DNA of 64,000 nucleotides from Duganella aceris (GTDB lineage: Bacteria > Pseudomonadota > Gammaproteobacteria > Burkholderiales > Burkholderiaceae_D): NCBI RefSeq assembly GCF_011090165.1, contig NZ_JAADJT010000010.1, positions 1 through 64,000 on the forward strand. Direction: 5' to 3'. Each line of letters begins with the position of its first letter. The first letter of the stretch is position 1. Made by a program: the position numbers and the translations under genes. Positions 37,136 through 46,566 of the stretch are shown here, piece by piece. A model generated the notes under the pieces. The model saw nothing but the letters and a program-made list of their open reading frames with translations, had not been told where the DNA came from and did not search any database.

Positions 37136-38049
37136 TCGACTTGCCGGCCGGCGGCGATGTGTGCGCGCGTTATCGCGTGGTGCATGAAACGCGCTACCGT
37201 TATCACAGCACCGTCACCTTGTCGCAGCAATACCTGCACATGACGCCGCGCTCGTTCGCCTATCAGCAGACCGAATCGCACCTGATCTGGCTCGATCCGG
37301 TCATCGACGAGAGCAGCGACGGCACCGATTACTTCGGCAACCGCGTCCGCCATGTGGCGCTGACCTCGCCGCACGACAGCTTGCTGGTGCACGCCGAATC
37401 GATGGTCGCGCTGCGCGCGCGCCACGGCCTGGCGCGGATCGGCGGCACGCTGCCGTGGGAGAGCGCGCGCGACATGATGGGCAAGGAAAAAAGCGCCGCC
37501 ACGCTGGAGGCCTGCCGCTACCTGTACGCGTCGCCGCATGTCAGCTGGTTCCCGGAACTGGAGGCATACGCGCGTCTCAGCTTCACGCCCGGCCGGCCGC
37601 AACTCGACGCGGCGCTGGATCTGACCCAGCGGATCTTCGACGACTTCGAATTCGACGGCAAGGCGACCGAGATTTCGACGCCGCTGGAACAGGTGCTGAG
37701 CGGCCGGCGCGGCGTGTGTCAGGATTTCGCCCAATTGATGATCGGCTGCCTGCGCAGCATCGGCCTGCCGGCGCGCTACATCAGCGGCTACATCCTGACC
37801 CACCCGCCGGAAGGCAAGCCGCGCCTGATCGGCGCCGACGCGTCGCATGCCTGGGTGTCGGTGTATTGCCCGGCGCTGGGCTGGGTCGACTTCGATCCGA
37901 CCAATCGCTGCCTGGTGCAGCATGACCACATCACGCTGGGCTGGGGCCGCGATTTCAGCGACGTCACGCCGATGCGCGGCATCGTGCTGGGCGGCGGCCA
38001 GCAGACGCTCGACGTGCAGGTGACGGTCACGCCGCTGCCGCTGATCTGA
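37132..38049 (+). CDS. Transglutaminase-like protein, 305 residues
   Basis: Third transglutaminase-fold protein of the cluster. An N-terminal beta domain (RYRVVHETRYRYHSTVTLSQ) leads to the peptidase core with an intact triad: RRGVCQDFAQLMIGCLRS, then DASHAWVSVYCP and DFDPTN. Bacterial members of this group often partner with alpha-E and circularly permuted ATP-grasp proteins. It is coupled to the fusion gene by a 4-nt overlap. Probably cytoplasmic, since no signal peptide is seen. Confidence 0.92.
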   Translation: MIDLPAGGDVCARYRVVHETRYRYHSTVTLSQQYLHMTPRSFAYQQTESHLIWLDPVIDESSDGTDYFGNRVRHVALTSPHDSLLVHAESMVALRARHGLARIGGTLPWESARDMMGKEKSAATLEACRYLYASPHVSWFPELEAYARLSFTPGRPQLDAALDLTQRIFDDFEFDGKATEISTPLEQVLSGRRGVCQDFAQLMIGCLRSIGLPARYISGYILTHPPEGKPRLIGADASHAWVSVYCPALGWVDFDPTNRCLVQHDHITLGWGRDFSDVTPMRGIVLGGGQQTLDVQVTVTPLPLI

Positions 38050-38105
38050 GCATCCGCATGAGTATTTCGTAGCGGGCCGCGCCAAGCGGGGATGCCGGAT
38101 ATATA

Positions 38106-38132
38106 GTCGATGATCTATTTCGATCATTCGAC
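38106..38132. repeat. Bulged inverted repeat just upstream of the DUF4450 gene
   Basis: GTCGATGATC (38106-38115) and GATCATTCGAC (38122-38132) are inverted copies with one extra base, around the loop TATTTC, ending 5 nt before the ATG. It may be an operator or an RNA hairpin hiding the ribosome site of the carbohydrate-active genes. Confidence 0.4.
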
Positions 38133-38137
38133 GCCAC

Positions 38138-41100
38138 ATGAAAACCCGCGCGCTGGTCCTGCTGTCCATGTGTTTGATTTCCGGGCGTCCCGTCCTGGCG
38201 GCGGAGACCTACAAGCCCGCTGCGTTGTCGCGCCACCCCAATCTCGCCGGTCAGATGCAGCAGCCGTTGCGCTATCGCCCGGACGGCCAGGACTTCGTCA
38301 TCCGGAACGGCCGCGAATTCTTCAATCGTCCGCTGTACGGCGGTAACACCGCGTTTCGCGCCGACGGCGGCGATCTGCCCGAGTTCTCGCTGTACCTGCC
38401 CGGACGGGGCGGCAATCTGCGGCTGGGCATACGCACGGCGGCCGGCACCAAGTGGCTGCACGAGGCGGCGTCGATCACGACGCGCTACCGGCCGGGCGAA
38501 CTTGAATACGAGATCGCCGATGATCTGCTGGGCGCCGACGGGCGCATCACGGTGGTGGCGGTGGCCTATGCCGCCAGCGAGGGCCTGGGCATCGAGGTGC
38601 GCGGCCGCGGGCTGGGCCAGCCGGTGGAGCTGCTGTTCGCGTTCGGTCCCGGCAACGGCGAGCGGGGGCGGCGCGATGGCGACATCGGCACCGAGAACGT
38701 TCCGATCAGCCAGTACTTCCAGTTCGCGCCCGCCCACGCGGCCGGCAGCAGGATCGAGCTCGCGCCCGATGGATTCAATGCCACCAGCGCCAGCGCCGTC
38801 ATCGGCGCCACGGTGTCGCCGCAGGCGGTCATCCAGCGCGCCGATGCCCGCCAATGGAACGACCTGGCGGCGCTGCTCGGCGCAGGCGAGAGCGCCGACG
38901 TCAACGTGGCGGTCGGCCGTGTGCCGCTTGCCGAACAGGGTGTGCAGCTCGGCTTCGTGGTCACGGGGCGCGCCGCGACCAGGGAGCTCGGGGTGTACGT
39001 GGAAGTGGGCGCCAGGAGCGAGACCGCCGCACCCAGCGCGCCGGCTCGCGCACTGACGCCGGTCGAACTGCCGCGCCGGCTGGCGGAAGCCCGCGCCCAC
39101 TTCGAACAGATACGCGCCAGCGTGCGCATCGATACGCCCGATCCATACCTGAATGCCGCCATGGGCGCGCTCAACGTCACCGCCGATGCGCTATGGGACC
39201 AGGACGAAGGCGCGATCATGCACGGCGCCATCGCCTGGCGCACCAAGCTGCTCGGCTGGCGCGGGCCGTACGCGCTGGACACGCTGGGCCGGCACGACCG
39301 CGCGCGCAGCAATCTCGATCTGTGGGCCGCGAAGCAGAATACCTCCGCCATCGCCGCGCAGCTGCCGCCCGCCGATCCGGGCGCCAACCTGTCGCGCAAC
39401 GAACCCGGTCTGCATTCGAACGGCGACTTGAGCAAGTCCCACTACGACATGAACACCGTCTTCATCGACGGTATGCTGCGCCATCTGCTGTGGACCGGCG
39501 ACGTCGACTACGCCAAGTCGATATGGCCGGTGCTGGAACGCCACCTGGCATGGGAGCGACGCCTGTTCCGCCGCGAATACGGTCCGGACAAGCTGCCGCT
39601 GTACGAAGCCTATGCGGTGATCTGGGCCAGCGATGACCTGTACTACAACGGCGGCGGCGCGACGCACTCGTCTGCCTATCAGGCCTGGCATAACCAGATG
39701 GCCGCACGCATCGCCGCGTTGATCGGCAAGGATCCCAAGCCGTATCAGGCGGAGGCGGAGCTGATCCACCGCGCCATGCGCAAGTATCTGTGGATGCCGG
39801 AGCGCGGCGCGTTTGCCGAGTATCGCGACCTGCTGGGCACGCAGGCGCTGCATCCGAGCTACGGCTTGTGGAGCTTCTATCACACGCTCGATTCGGCGGT
39901 GCCGGACCGGTTCGAGGCGGCGCGCATGGCCGCCGATCTGGATCGCCATCTGCGTCCGATCCCGGTGACCGGTCCAGGCGTGCCGGCCGACCGGGCCTAT
40001 CGTGTATTGCCGACGTCGGACTGGATGCCTTACAGCTGGTCGATCAACAATGTCGTCATGGGCGAGGTGCAGCATACGGCGCTGGCTTACTGGCAGGCGG
40101 GGCGTGGCGACACGGCGTTCGATCTGGCCAAGGGTGCGGTGCTGGCCAGTCTGTACATGGGTATCACTCCGGGCAATATCGGCACCATGAACTATCTCGA
40201 TGTGTACCGCCGCGAGGCGCAACGCGACTTCGCCGACGGCGCCGGGGTCATGTCGCGCATGCTGGTGGAGGGGCTGTTCGGTGTGCGGCCGGACGCGCTG
40301 ACCAAGACGCTGACCGTGCGTCCGGGCTTGCCGCGCGCTTGGGAGCACGCCAGCATGGAACACCCGGACCTGTCGTTCGCCTATCGGCGCGAGGGGCTGG
40401 CGGAGCGCTGGAGCATCGGCCAGCACGCTGCGCGCTTTACGCGTCTGGTGCTCGAAGTGCCGGTACTGCGCGAGCATGTGGTGTCGGTGCGCGTGGACGG
40501 CAAGCCGGCGCGCTGGACGCAGCTGCGCGATAGCGTGCTGGAACCCCGCTTGCAGGTCGAGATCCCGTTCGGCCAGCGTGCGGAGGTGGAGATACGGTGG
40601 CGCGGCGCGGCGATCGATGCGGGCGCCACCCGCGCCACCGCCGCCACGGGCCACGCCGGCTTCACGCAGTACGCCCAGGGTGCCTTCAGCTGGTGGCGAC
40701 CAACGGCGGCGGCCAAGGAAACGCCGAAAGCGACGGCGTGCGCGCCGGTGGGCGATGGCTGGACGAACGGGACGCCGGTGCAACCGCGCCATGTCGATCT
40801 GGCGCCATGGTTCAACGACCGCGTGACCGAGATTTTCAAACCGGGCAAATACCAGTCGCCGCGCTCGCCGTACGTGTCGTTGGCACTGCCGTCGCAGGGC
40901 CTGGGCGCCTGGGCCGGCCACGTCAACGAAATGGCGCGGATCGACGATGCCGGACTGCGCGCGCAAGGCGGCACGCTGCGCCTGCCCAACGGCCTGAGTT
41001 TCGCCACACCGTCCGCCGCCGGCGCCGCCAACGTGGTGTTCACCTCGCAGTGGGACAACTACCCACGCCAGACATCGATACCACTGCAAGGCCAGGCCAG

Positions 41101-41485
41101 CCGCGCCTTCCTGCTGATGGCCGGATCGACCAACTACATGCAAAGCCGCTTCGACAACGGCGAAATCATCGTCAGCTACATCGACGGCACGCAGCAGCGC
41201 GTAGCACTACGCAACCCCGACAACTGGTGGCCCATCGAACAAGACTACTTCATCGACGATTACCAATTCCCCTACTGCGGCCGACTCCCGATACGCGTCG
41301 ATCTGAAGACGGCCAAGGTCCGCACGCCGCAACCGCAGGGCCAGACCATCGACGGCGGCTCCGCGACCGTGCTCGAAATCCCGCTGGACAAAAACCGGCA
41401 ACTCAAAAGCCTGACCGTGCGCACGCTGGCCAACGAAGTGGTCATCGGCCTGCTGGCCGCCACACTCGACCAAAGGAATAAATAA
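38138..41485 (+). CDS. Secreted DUF4450 protein, probable glycoside hydrolase
   Basis: An 1115-residue protein with a Sec signal (LVLLSMCLISGRPVLAAE). It has an N-terminal DUF4450 beta domain (about 50-290) and a large helical catalytic-like domain (about 320-760) with repeated Trp/Tyr/His motifs (WASDDLYYNGGGATHSSAYQ, YSWSINNVVMGEVQHTALAY). A C-terminal beta domain (about 850-1100) ends the protein. The central part looks like an (alpha/alpha)6 barrel of the kind acting on plant or algal glycans. Family number and substrate are not certain. Its TAA overlaps the GH39 ATG (TAATG). Confidence 0.8.
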   Translation: MKTRALVLLSMCLISGRPVLAAETYKPAALSRHPNLAGQMQQPLRYRPDGQDFVIRNGREFFNRPLYGGNTAFRADGGDLPEFSLYLPGRGGNLRLGIRTAAGTKWLHEAASITTRYRPGELEYEIADDLLGADGRITVVAVAYAASEGLGIEVRGRGLGQPVELLFAFGPGNGERGRRDGDIGTENVPISQYFQFAPAHAAGSRIELAPDGFNATSASAVIGATVSPQAVIQRADARQWNDLAALLGAGESADVNVAVGRVPLAEQGVQLGFVVTGRAATRELGVYVEVGARSETAAPSAPARALTPVELPRRLAEARAHFEQIRASVRIDTPDPYLNAAMGALNVTADALWDQDEGAIMHGAIAWRTKLLGWRGPYALDTLGRHDRARSNLDLWAAKQNTSAIAAQLPPADPGANLSRNEPGLHSNGDLSKSHYDMNTVFIDGMLRHLLWTGDVDYAKSIWPVLERHLAWERRLFRREYGPDKLPLYEAYAVIWASDDLYYNGGGATHSSAYQAWHNQMAARIAALIGKDPKPYQAEAELIHRAMRKYLWMPERGAFAEYRDLLGTQALHPSYGLWSFYHTLDSAVPDRFEAARMAADLDRHLRPIPVTGPGVPADRAYRVLPTSDWMPYSWSINNVVMGEVQHTALAYWQAGRGDTAFDLAKGAVLASLYMGITPGNIGTMNYLDVYRREAQRDFADGAGVMSRMLVEGLFGVRPDALTKTLTVRPGLPRAWEHASMEHPDLSFAYRREGLAERWSIGQHAARFTRLVLEVPVLREHVVSVRVDGKPARWTQLRDSVLEPRLQVEIPFGQRAEVEIRWRGAAIDAGATRATAATGHAGFTQYAQGAFSWWRPTAAAKETPKATACAPVGDGWTNGTPVQPRHVDLAPWFNDRVTEIFKPGKYQSPRSPYVSLALPSQGLGAWAGHVNEMARIDDAGLRAQGGTLRLPNGLSFATPSAAGAANVVFTSQWDNYPRQTSIPLQGQASRAFLLMAGSTNYMQSRFDNGEIIVSYIDGTQQRVALRNPDNWWPIEQDYFIDDYQFPYCGRLPIRVDLKTAKVRTPQPQGQTIDGGSATVLEIPLDKNRQLKSLTVRTLANEVVIGLLAATLDQRNK

Positions 41486-43158
41486 TGAAGCGACTCCTTT
41501 CCACCCTGTGCCTGGCCGCCAGCGCACAACTCTGCCAAGCCGCAGCACCGGCGCCAGTCAAGTTGACCATCGACGCGGCCCAGGTCCAAGGCCCGATGAC
41601 CCCGATCTGGGCCTGGTTCGGCTACGACGAACCGAACTACACCACCGCGCCCAACGGCAAGAAACTACTCAGCGACATCGCCGCCCTGAGCCCGGTGCCG
41701 GTGTACGTGCGCGCCCACAACCTGATGACCTCCGGCGACGGCAGCTACGCGCTCAAATGGGGCTCGACCGGCATGTACAGCGAAGACAAGGACGGCAAGC
41801 CAATCTACAACTGGACCATCATCGACCAGATCTTCGACACCTATGTCGAACGCAAGATGAAGCCGCTGGCGCAGATCGGCTTCATGCCGCAAGCGCTGTC
41901 GCAACGCCCGCAGCCGTATCAGCACCAATGGAAACCGGGCACGCCGTACCAGGAGATCATGACCGGCTGGGCCACCCCGCCCAACGACTACGACAAGTGG
42001 GCGGAACTGATCTACCAATGGGTCAGGCACAGCGTGGCACGCTACGGCCAGAAGGAAGTCGAAAGCTGGTACTGGGAAGTGTGGAACGAACCGGACGGCC
42101 TGTATCTGATCGCCCCCGACACCAAGCTCGAATACTTCAAAATGTACGACTACGCCGCCGACGCCGTCAAGCGCGCGCTGCCCACCGCGCGCATGGGCGG
42201 ACCACACACCGCCGGCGCCGGACGCTTCATGGACGACTTCCTGCAACACGCCCTGCGCGGCAAGAACCTCGCCACCGGCAAGACCGGCTCGCCGCTGGAC
42301 TTCGTCGCCTTCCACGCCAAGGGCGCGCCCAAGCTGGTCGACGGCGTGGTGAGGATGGGCATGAACACCCACTTCAAACGCCTCGACGACGGCTTCGCGC
42401 TGGTGCAGAAGTATCCTGAATTGAAGGGCATCCCGGTGATCATCGGCGAATCCGATCCCGAAGGCTGCGCCGCCTGCGGCATGCAGACCAACCCGGAAAA
42501 CGCCTACCGCAACGGCACGCTGTATTCGAGCTACACGGCGGCCTCGATCGCGCGCGAGTTCGACCTCGCCGCCCGGCGCGGCGTCAATCTGATCGGCGCG
42601 GTGAACTGGTCGTTCGAATTCGAGGACCAGCCCTGGTTCGCCGGCTTCCGCGACCTGGCGACCAACGGCATCAACAAGCCGGTGCTGAACGTGTTCCGCA
42701 TGTTCGGCAAGATGGGCGGCGAGCGGGTGGCGGTCGGCGGCGACCAGGCCTACGATGCCGCGCGCATCATGGCGGACGGCGTACGCGGCGCGCGCACCGA
42801 CATCAACGCGCTGGCCACCAGGGACAAGCACAGCATCGCCGTGATGGTCTGGAACTATCACGACGACGACATCATCGACGCCGGCTCGCCGGTGGAACTG
42901 CAGATCGCCGGCATCCCCGCCAGGCAGGTGCGACTGCGTCACTACCGGGTCGACAACGACACCAGCAATTCCTACAGCGCCTGGAAACGCATGGGGGCTC
43001 CCGCCAATCCGAGCCCCGCGCAAGTCGCGGAACTGCAAACAGCCAGCGAGCTGCAGGAGTCAGGCACCGCAACGACGCTCGACACGCCCGATGGCAAGGC
43101 CACCATCAAAATCCAGCTTCCACGCCAGGCGGTGTCGCTGATCACGCTCGGCTACTGA
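41485..43158 (+). CDS. Secreted glycoside hydrolase family 39-type enzyme
   Basis: A 557-residue protein with a Sec signal ([16 protein letters not shown]) and a clan A TIM barrel. The acid/base Glu202 is in [10 protein letters not shown] and the likely nucleophile Glu322 in [13 protein letters not shown]-terminal beta domain completes the GH39 layout. GH39 covers beta-xylosidases, alpha-L-iduronidases and some arabinofuranosidases, so the bond cut is undecided. Translationally coupled to the DUF4450 gene, which suggests both act on the same glycan. Confidence 0.87.
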   Translation: MKRLLSTLCLAASAQLCQAAAPAPVKLTIDAAQVQGPMTPIWAWFGYDEPNYTTAPNGKKLLSDIAALSPVPVYVRAHNLMTSGDGSYALKWGSTGMYSEDKDGKPIYNWTIIDQIFDTYVERKMKPLAQIGFMPQALSQRPQPYQHQWKPGTPYQEIMTGWATPPNDYDKWAELIYQWVRHSVARYGQKEVESWYWEVWNEPDGLYLIAPDTKLEYFKMYDYAADAVKRALPTARMGGPHTAGAGRFMDDFLQHALRGKNLATGKTGSPLDFVAFHAKGAPKLVDGVVRMGMNTHFKRLDDGFALVQKYPELKGIPVIIGESDPEGCAACGMQTNPENAYRNGTLYSSYTAASIAREFDLAARRGVNLIGAVNWSFEFEDQPWFAGFRDLATNGINKPVLNVFRMFGKMGGERVAVGGDQAYDAARIMADGVRGARTDINALATRDKHSIAVMVWNYHDDDIIDAGSPVELQIAGIPARQVRLRHYRVDNDTSNSYSAWKRMGAPANPSPAQVAELQTASELQESGTATTLDTPDGKATIKIQLPRQAVSLITLGY

Positions 43159-43176
43159 AGATCGCTGTGTATTGCA

Positions 43177-43196
43177 GCGCACGGACCGCCGTGCGC
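43177..43196 (+). repeat. Hairpin after the GH39 gene
   Basis: GCGCACGG-ACCG-CCGTGCGC, perfect 8-bp stem with a 4-nt loop, 18 nt after the stop. There is no T run, so it may stabilise the transcript end rather than act as a classic terminator. Confidence 0.5.
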
Positions 43197-43267
43197 CAAG
43201 GGGCCATGCTGCAGGCAGACCACTTGGTCACAGCATTCCCCGATTCGCCAATACCAAAGGATTCATC

Positions 43268-43630
43268 ATGAAACATGCCCTGATCTTGCTCGCCCTGACC
43301 TCCACCTTCGCCTTGACCGCCTGTCAGCGCGAAGCCCCGCCGCCGGTGGTGCAAGTTGTCGCCGGCCCCGCCGGTCCCGCCGGCGCGACTGGCGCCACGG
43401 GCGCGAAAGGCGCTGAGGCCATGCCTGGCGCCACTGGTGCGACCGGTGCCACCGGAGCGACCGGCGACAGCGGCGCGGCGGGCTTCGACGGCGCCAAAGG
43501 CGCTACCGGCACGGCCGGCAGCGATGGCGCCAAAGGCGAAGTGGGTGCTCCCGGCTACGATGGCGCCAAGGGCGACACCGGCGCCAAAGGCAAATCCGGC
43601 GACACGGTGATCGTTGTCCCGCAACGCTAA
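43268..43630 (+). CDS. Collagen-like repeat lipoprotein, 120 residues
   Basis: A lipoprotein signal ends in LTAC (Cys19). It is followed by a short Pro-rich spacer and about 75 residues of Gly-X-Y triplets ([45 protein letters not shown]), then a hydrophobic tail VIVVPQR. The triplets are rich in GAT and GAK rather than Pro. Such proteins can form a triple helix on the cell surface. The repeats are made of near-identical codons, so length variation between strains is likely. It ends in a strong terminator. Confidence 0.88.
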   Translation: MKHALILLALTSTFALTACQREAPPPVVQVVAGPAGPAGATGATGAKGAEAMPGATGATGATGATGDSGAAGFDGAKGATGTAGSDGAKGEVGAPGYDGAKGDTGAKGKSGDTVIVVPQR

Positions 43631-43651
43631 GCGCCGCAGCGCCAGACCAAA

Positions 43652-43681
43652 CGCCAACCATCACGGTTGGCGTTTTTGTTT
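43652..43681 (+). terminator. Intrinsic terminator after the collagen-like gene
   Basis: CGCCAACC (43652-43659) pairs with GGTTGGCG (43665-43672), followed by TTTTTGTTT. An A run on the other side makes it potentially bidirectional. Confidence 0.9.
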
Positions 43682-43712
43682 ATGGCGCGGCATTCGCACG
43701 TAAAATAGGCGC

Positions 43713-44027
43713 ATGCGATCACAATCCCCCAAATTCCCAGGCCCACTGACCGCGCGCGGCGCGGTGCTGGCGGTGCTGCTTTCAGACCAGGACCAGACCG
43801 GCGCGCCGCCGCTGCAAGGCCGGACCTCGCTGGCCGCCATCATCAAGACCTTGAAGCGCAAGTATCATTGGCCGGTCGAGACGGATAGTTTTCCGTCCAA
43901 TTCCGCCGATGGCCGCGCCACCTGGGCGACCGTCTACAGCCTGCCGCCGGCCGTCATCGCCAAGGCGATGGGCAACGGCGGCGTGGAGTGGATGGAGCGC
44001 CGCTCGGTCGCCAGGTCGGCGCCGTAA
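43713..44027 (+). CDS. Hypothetical protein, 104 residues, possibly DNA-binding
   Basis: A basic protein with a helix-rich centre (TSLAAIIKTLKRKYHWPVET) and a second helix near the end (PPAVIAKAMGNGG). The pattern is reminiscent of small winged-helix proteins, but no family is recognised. There is no ribosome site. A TAAAAT -10-like element at 43701-43706 places transcription start at or near the A of the ATG, so the message may be leaderless. Confidence 0.65.
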   Translation: MRSQSPKFPGPLTARGAVLAVLLSDQDQTGAPPLQGRTSLAAIIKTLKRKYHWPVETDSFPSNSADGRATWATVYSLPPAVIAKAMGNGGVEWMERRSVARSAP

Positions 44028-44126
44028 CATCTGCTTACGCTCGAAACAGATTCTGCGTAACCCGACAGTCCCTCCGGCCCGTTATAGGAGCAAGCGCCAA
44101 TCAAGGCGCGTCACTGGAGAGAACAA

Positions 44127-44609
44127 ATGGAACGCACCTTACCGACCCGCATTCATCCGCTGATGGCTGTCGCCGCCTTGTCGCTGACGATGGTCAGCCT
44201 GGTGGGCGCCGCTTCGATCGCCGGCCTGCTGCCGAATTCCCGCGCGGCCGGCAACGACGTTCCCGCACCAGTCGCCAGCGTGGCGCCCACCGCAGCGGCG
44301 CCGGTCGCACCGGTCGCACAAACCGCGCCGGCCCAGCAGCCGCGCCAGATCGTCGAGCACCGCACCGTGGTGCACCACAGCTACGCGCAGGCCAAGCCAG
44401 CGCCGCGCACCGACTATGCGCAGCAAGCGCCCGCGCCGGCGCCGGTCGCGCAGAACAGCCCTGTCGGCATCGGCCTGGGCGCGGTGGTCGGCGGTTTGAT
44501 CGGCAATCAGGTGGGCAGCGGCAAAGGCCGCACGCTGGCGACCATCGCCGGTGTGGTCGGCGGCGGCTACGTCGGCAACGAGATCGCCAAGAAGAACCAG
44601 CAGCAGTAA
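44127..44609 (+). CDS. Glycine-zipper 2TM domain envelope protein
   Basis: A 160-residue protein. An N-terminal hydrophobic anchor (about 13-35) is followed by an Ala/Pro/Gln-rich spacer. The C-terminal glycine zipper (GIGLGAVVGGLIGNQVGSG ... GVVGGGYVGNEI) is of the 17-kDa surface antigen/SlyB type. It is probably an envelope stress or membrane-integrity protein. GGAGAG precedes the ATG. Confidence 0.85.
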   Translation: MERTLPTRIHPLMAVAALSLTMVSLVGAASIAGLLPNSRAAGNDVPAPVASVAPTAAAPVAPVAQTAPAQQPRQIVEHRTVVHHSYAQAKPAPRTDYAQQAPAPAPVAQNSPVGIGLGAVVGGLIGNQVGSGKGRTLATIAGVVGGGYVGNEIAKKNQQQ

Positions 44610-44616
44610 TCGTGAC

Positions 44617-45927
44617 TCAGCGGCCGAGCTCCGGCCGCCAGTCCAGCACCGTGACGGGTTGCGGCGGCACTTGGGCCTGGCCCTCGCCGTCCACCTGCGA
44701 CACCTTCTGCACAAACAAGCTGAGGGTGCCGCTGCGGCGCCACAGCTCCGTATCGAAGCTCGGCTCCCAGGCGCCGACCGAAGCATCGGTCAGATCGGCC
44801 ACGCTCCATTTGCCGGCGGCGAAATCGCTCACGCTAACCACCGACACCTTGCTGCCGCGCTCCTCGTCGCGGAACACCAGCAAACCACCCGGCCCGCTCA
44901 TGCTGACCATGATCTGCGGACGCGCGATCGGAATCGCCTTGGTCCCCTGCCCGCTCAGCGAAAACGCGGTCTTGCGGAAGTCCAGCGCGCGCGCGGTCCA
45001 GCCGGCGCCGTCGTGGAACACCACGTGATACTGCGGCACCGTCGATCCGGCGTCGCGCCAGTAGCTGGCGATATAGGGATGGCCGTCCTTGTCGGCCGCC
45101 ATCGAGGTCTGGTTGATCAATTCACTGTTCCGCGGAATGCGCAGCGCGTACTCGGCGCTGGCGGCGTCGATCGGCAGCGCATACGGCTTGCCGGCCGAGG
45201 TCTCCCACGTCACGCCCCCGTCGCGCGAACGCGCATAGGCCAGGTCGTGGTTGCTCGCCACATCCGGCGATTCGCGCCACACCCACGACAGGTGCAGCGT
45301 GCCGCGATGGTCGAGGAAGGCCTGCCAGTAGGCGTTGCGCTTGCCCTCGCCGGTGATCAGGTTGGTGTGCAGCCGCGTCCAGCGCCGCAGCTTCACGTCA
45401 TAGCGGTTGATCACCAGGTCGCCCCGCCCCGAGCCGCCCAGCCGGTAGAAGAACAGCAGCTTCCCGTCCGGCAGCCGGTAGAACTCGGGATACGAGACCT
45501 CGTTCTCGTCGGCGCCGGTCATCGCCAGCTTCGGCCCCAGCTCCAGCGAGCCGGGCGCCACGCCGCGCGCGTAGCGCAGCGGGTTGTTATGGTGGTCCCA
45601 CGACACATGCAGATAACCATCGCCGTCGACCATGATGCTGATGGCGTTGTGCGCGTCGGCGGTGTTGCCCTGCCAGGCGCTGCGCCGCAGCGTCCATTTG
45701 GACGTACCCAGCTTGCGCTTGCCCAGCACCAGATAGCGCTCGGCGTCGTAGTAGCCGATGTACTGCTGATCGCCGTGCGTGACCAGGGAGTTTTTGCGGA
45801 ACACCACCGCGTTGACCGAATTATTGGCCCAGCCGTCGCCGACGACCGAGGTGGTGACGCCGGCCGGGACGGCGGCGGCATGGAAGGTTGCGGCGGCCAA
45901 GGCCGTCATCAGCAGGCTTTTTATCAT
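44617..45927 (-). CDS. Secreted BNR_4 repeat protein, possible polysaccharide lyase or hydrolase
   Basis: A 436-residue protein with a signal peptide (LLMTALAAATFHAAAV) and a beta-propeller of the BNR_4 type (VSWDHHNNPLRYARG, LHLSWVWRESPDVASNHDLA, TWETSAGKPYALP). The conserved His/Tyr/Arg-rich blocks of this group occur in ulvan and rhamnose-glucuronate lyases, so a role in acidic glycan breakdown is plausible. It faces the DUF4450/GH39 genes from the other side of three small genes. Confidence 0.8.
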   Translation of the reverse strand: MIKSLLMTALAAATFHAAAVPAGVTTSVVGDGWANNSVNAVVFRKNSLVTHGDQQYIGYYDAERYLVLGKRKLGTSKWTLRRSAWQGNTADAHNAISIMVDGDGYLHVSWDHHNNPLRYARGVAPGSLELGPKLAMTGADENEVSYPEFYRLPDGKLLFFYRLGGSGRGDLVINRYDVKLRRWTRLHTNLITGEGKRNAYWQAFLDHRGTLHLSWVWRESPDVASNHDLAYARSRDGGVTWETSAGKPYALPIDAASAEYALRIPRNSELINQTSMAADKDGHPYIASYWRDAGSTVPQYHVVFHDGAGWTARALDFRKTAFSLSGQGTKAIPIARPQIMVSMSGPGGLLVFRDEERGSKVSVVSVSDFAAGKWSVADLTDASVGAWEPSFDTELWRRSGTLSLFVQKVSQVDGEGQAQVPPQPVTVLDWRPELGR

Positions 45928-46083
45928 GCGGCCATGCTACGCAAAGCCGCCGGCCGCTTCCAATAGTTTTTTCGCGACACGGGATATGCAAAAAGCATAG
46001 CGCGGATCAATACGCAGTGAGTTGCCACACGGAAAATATGACATAATAACCGCCGTTCCACCAGCGCCCCAAACATTGTCGCT

Positions 46084-46554
46084 ATGACTACGCAATTCGA
46101 CCACAACACCTATCTCGACCGCCACGACGACCCGCTGCACTTCTGGGAGCAACGCATCAAGGCCAGTCGCTGGATGATCGTCAAGACCTTCGCGCTGGGC
46201 GTGCTGGCGGCCGCCCTCGGTGTGCTCGGCCAGGGTTGGCTGGAGCGGGCGGCGCCGCTGTTCCCCTTCATCAGCCAGAACTACGGTTTGTGGCAGGCCG
46301 GCTATCTGCTGTCGCTGGTGGTGATCTTCCTGCTGTGGTCGGCGGCGATGCTGCAAAAGATGGGTCTGCTGCAAAACAGCAAGCTGGGTCGCGACAAGCA
46401 GCTGCGCATCGACGAGCAAAACGAACGCCGCCAGGAACGCAAGCAAGCCGAACGCGCGCGCCGCGAGCAGGAGCGCAAGGCGCGCGAAGCCGTCACCATC
46501 ACGCCGTCCTACTTCAAGGCCAACAACACCCGCAGCAACAAGTTTGATTACTGA
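46084..46554 (+). CDS. Two-span membrane protein with charged C-terminal helix
   Basis: A 156-residue protein with hydrophobic segments at about 33-50 and 73-91. A strongly charged coiled-coil-like tail follows (RRQERKQAERARREQERKAR). No family recognised. Cytoplasmic placement of the tail fits the positive-inside rule. Convergent with the MacB-like operon. Confidence 0.7.
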   Translation: MTTQFDHNTYLDRHDDPLHFWEQRIKASRWMIVKTFALGVLAAALGVLGQGWLERAAPLFPFISQNYGLWQAGYLLSLVVIFLLWSAAMLQKMGLLQNSKLGRDKQLRIDEQNERRQERKQAERARREQERKAREAVTITPSYFKANNTRSNKFDY

Positions 46555-46566
46555 GTCGATTACTGA

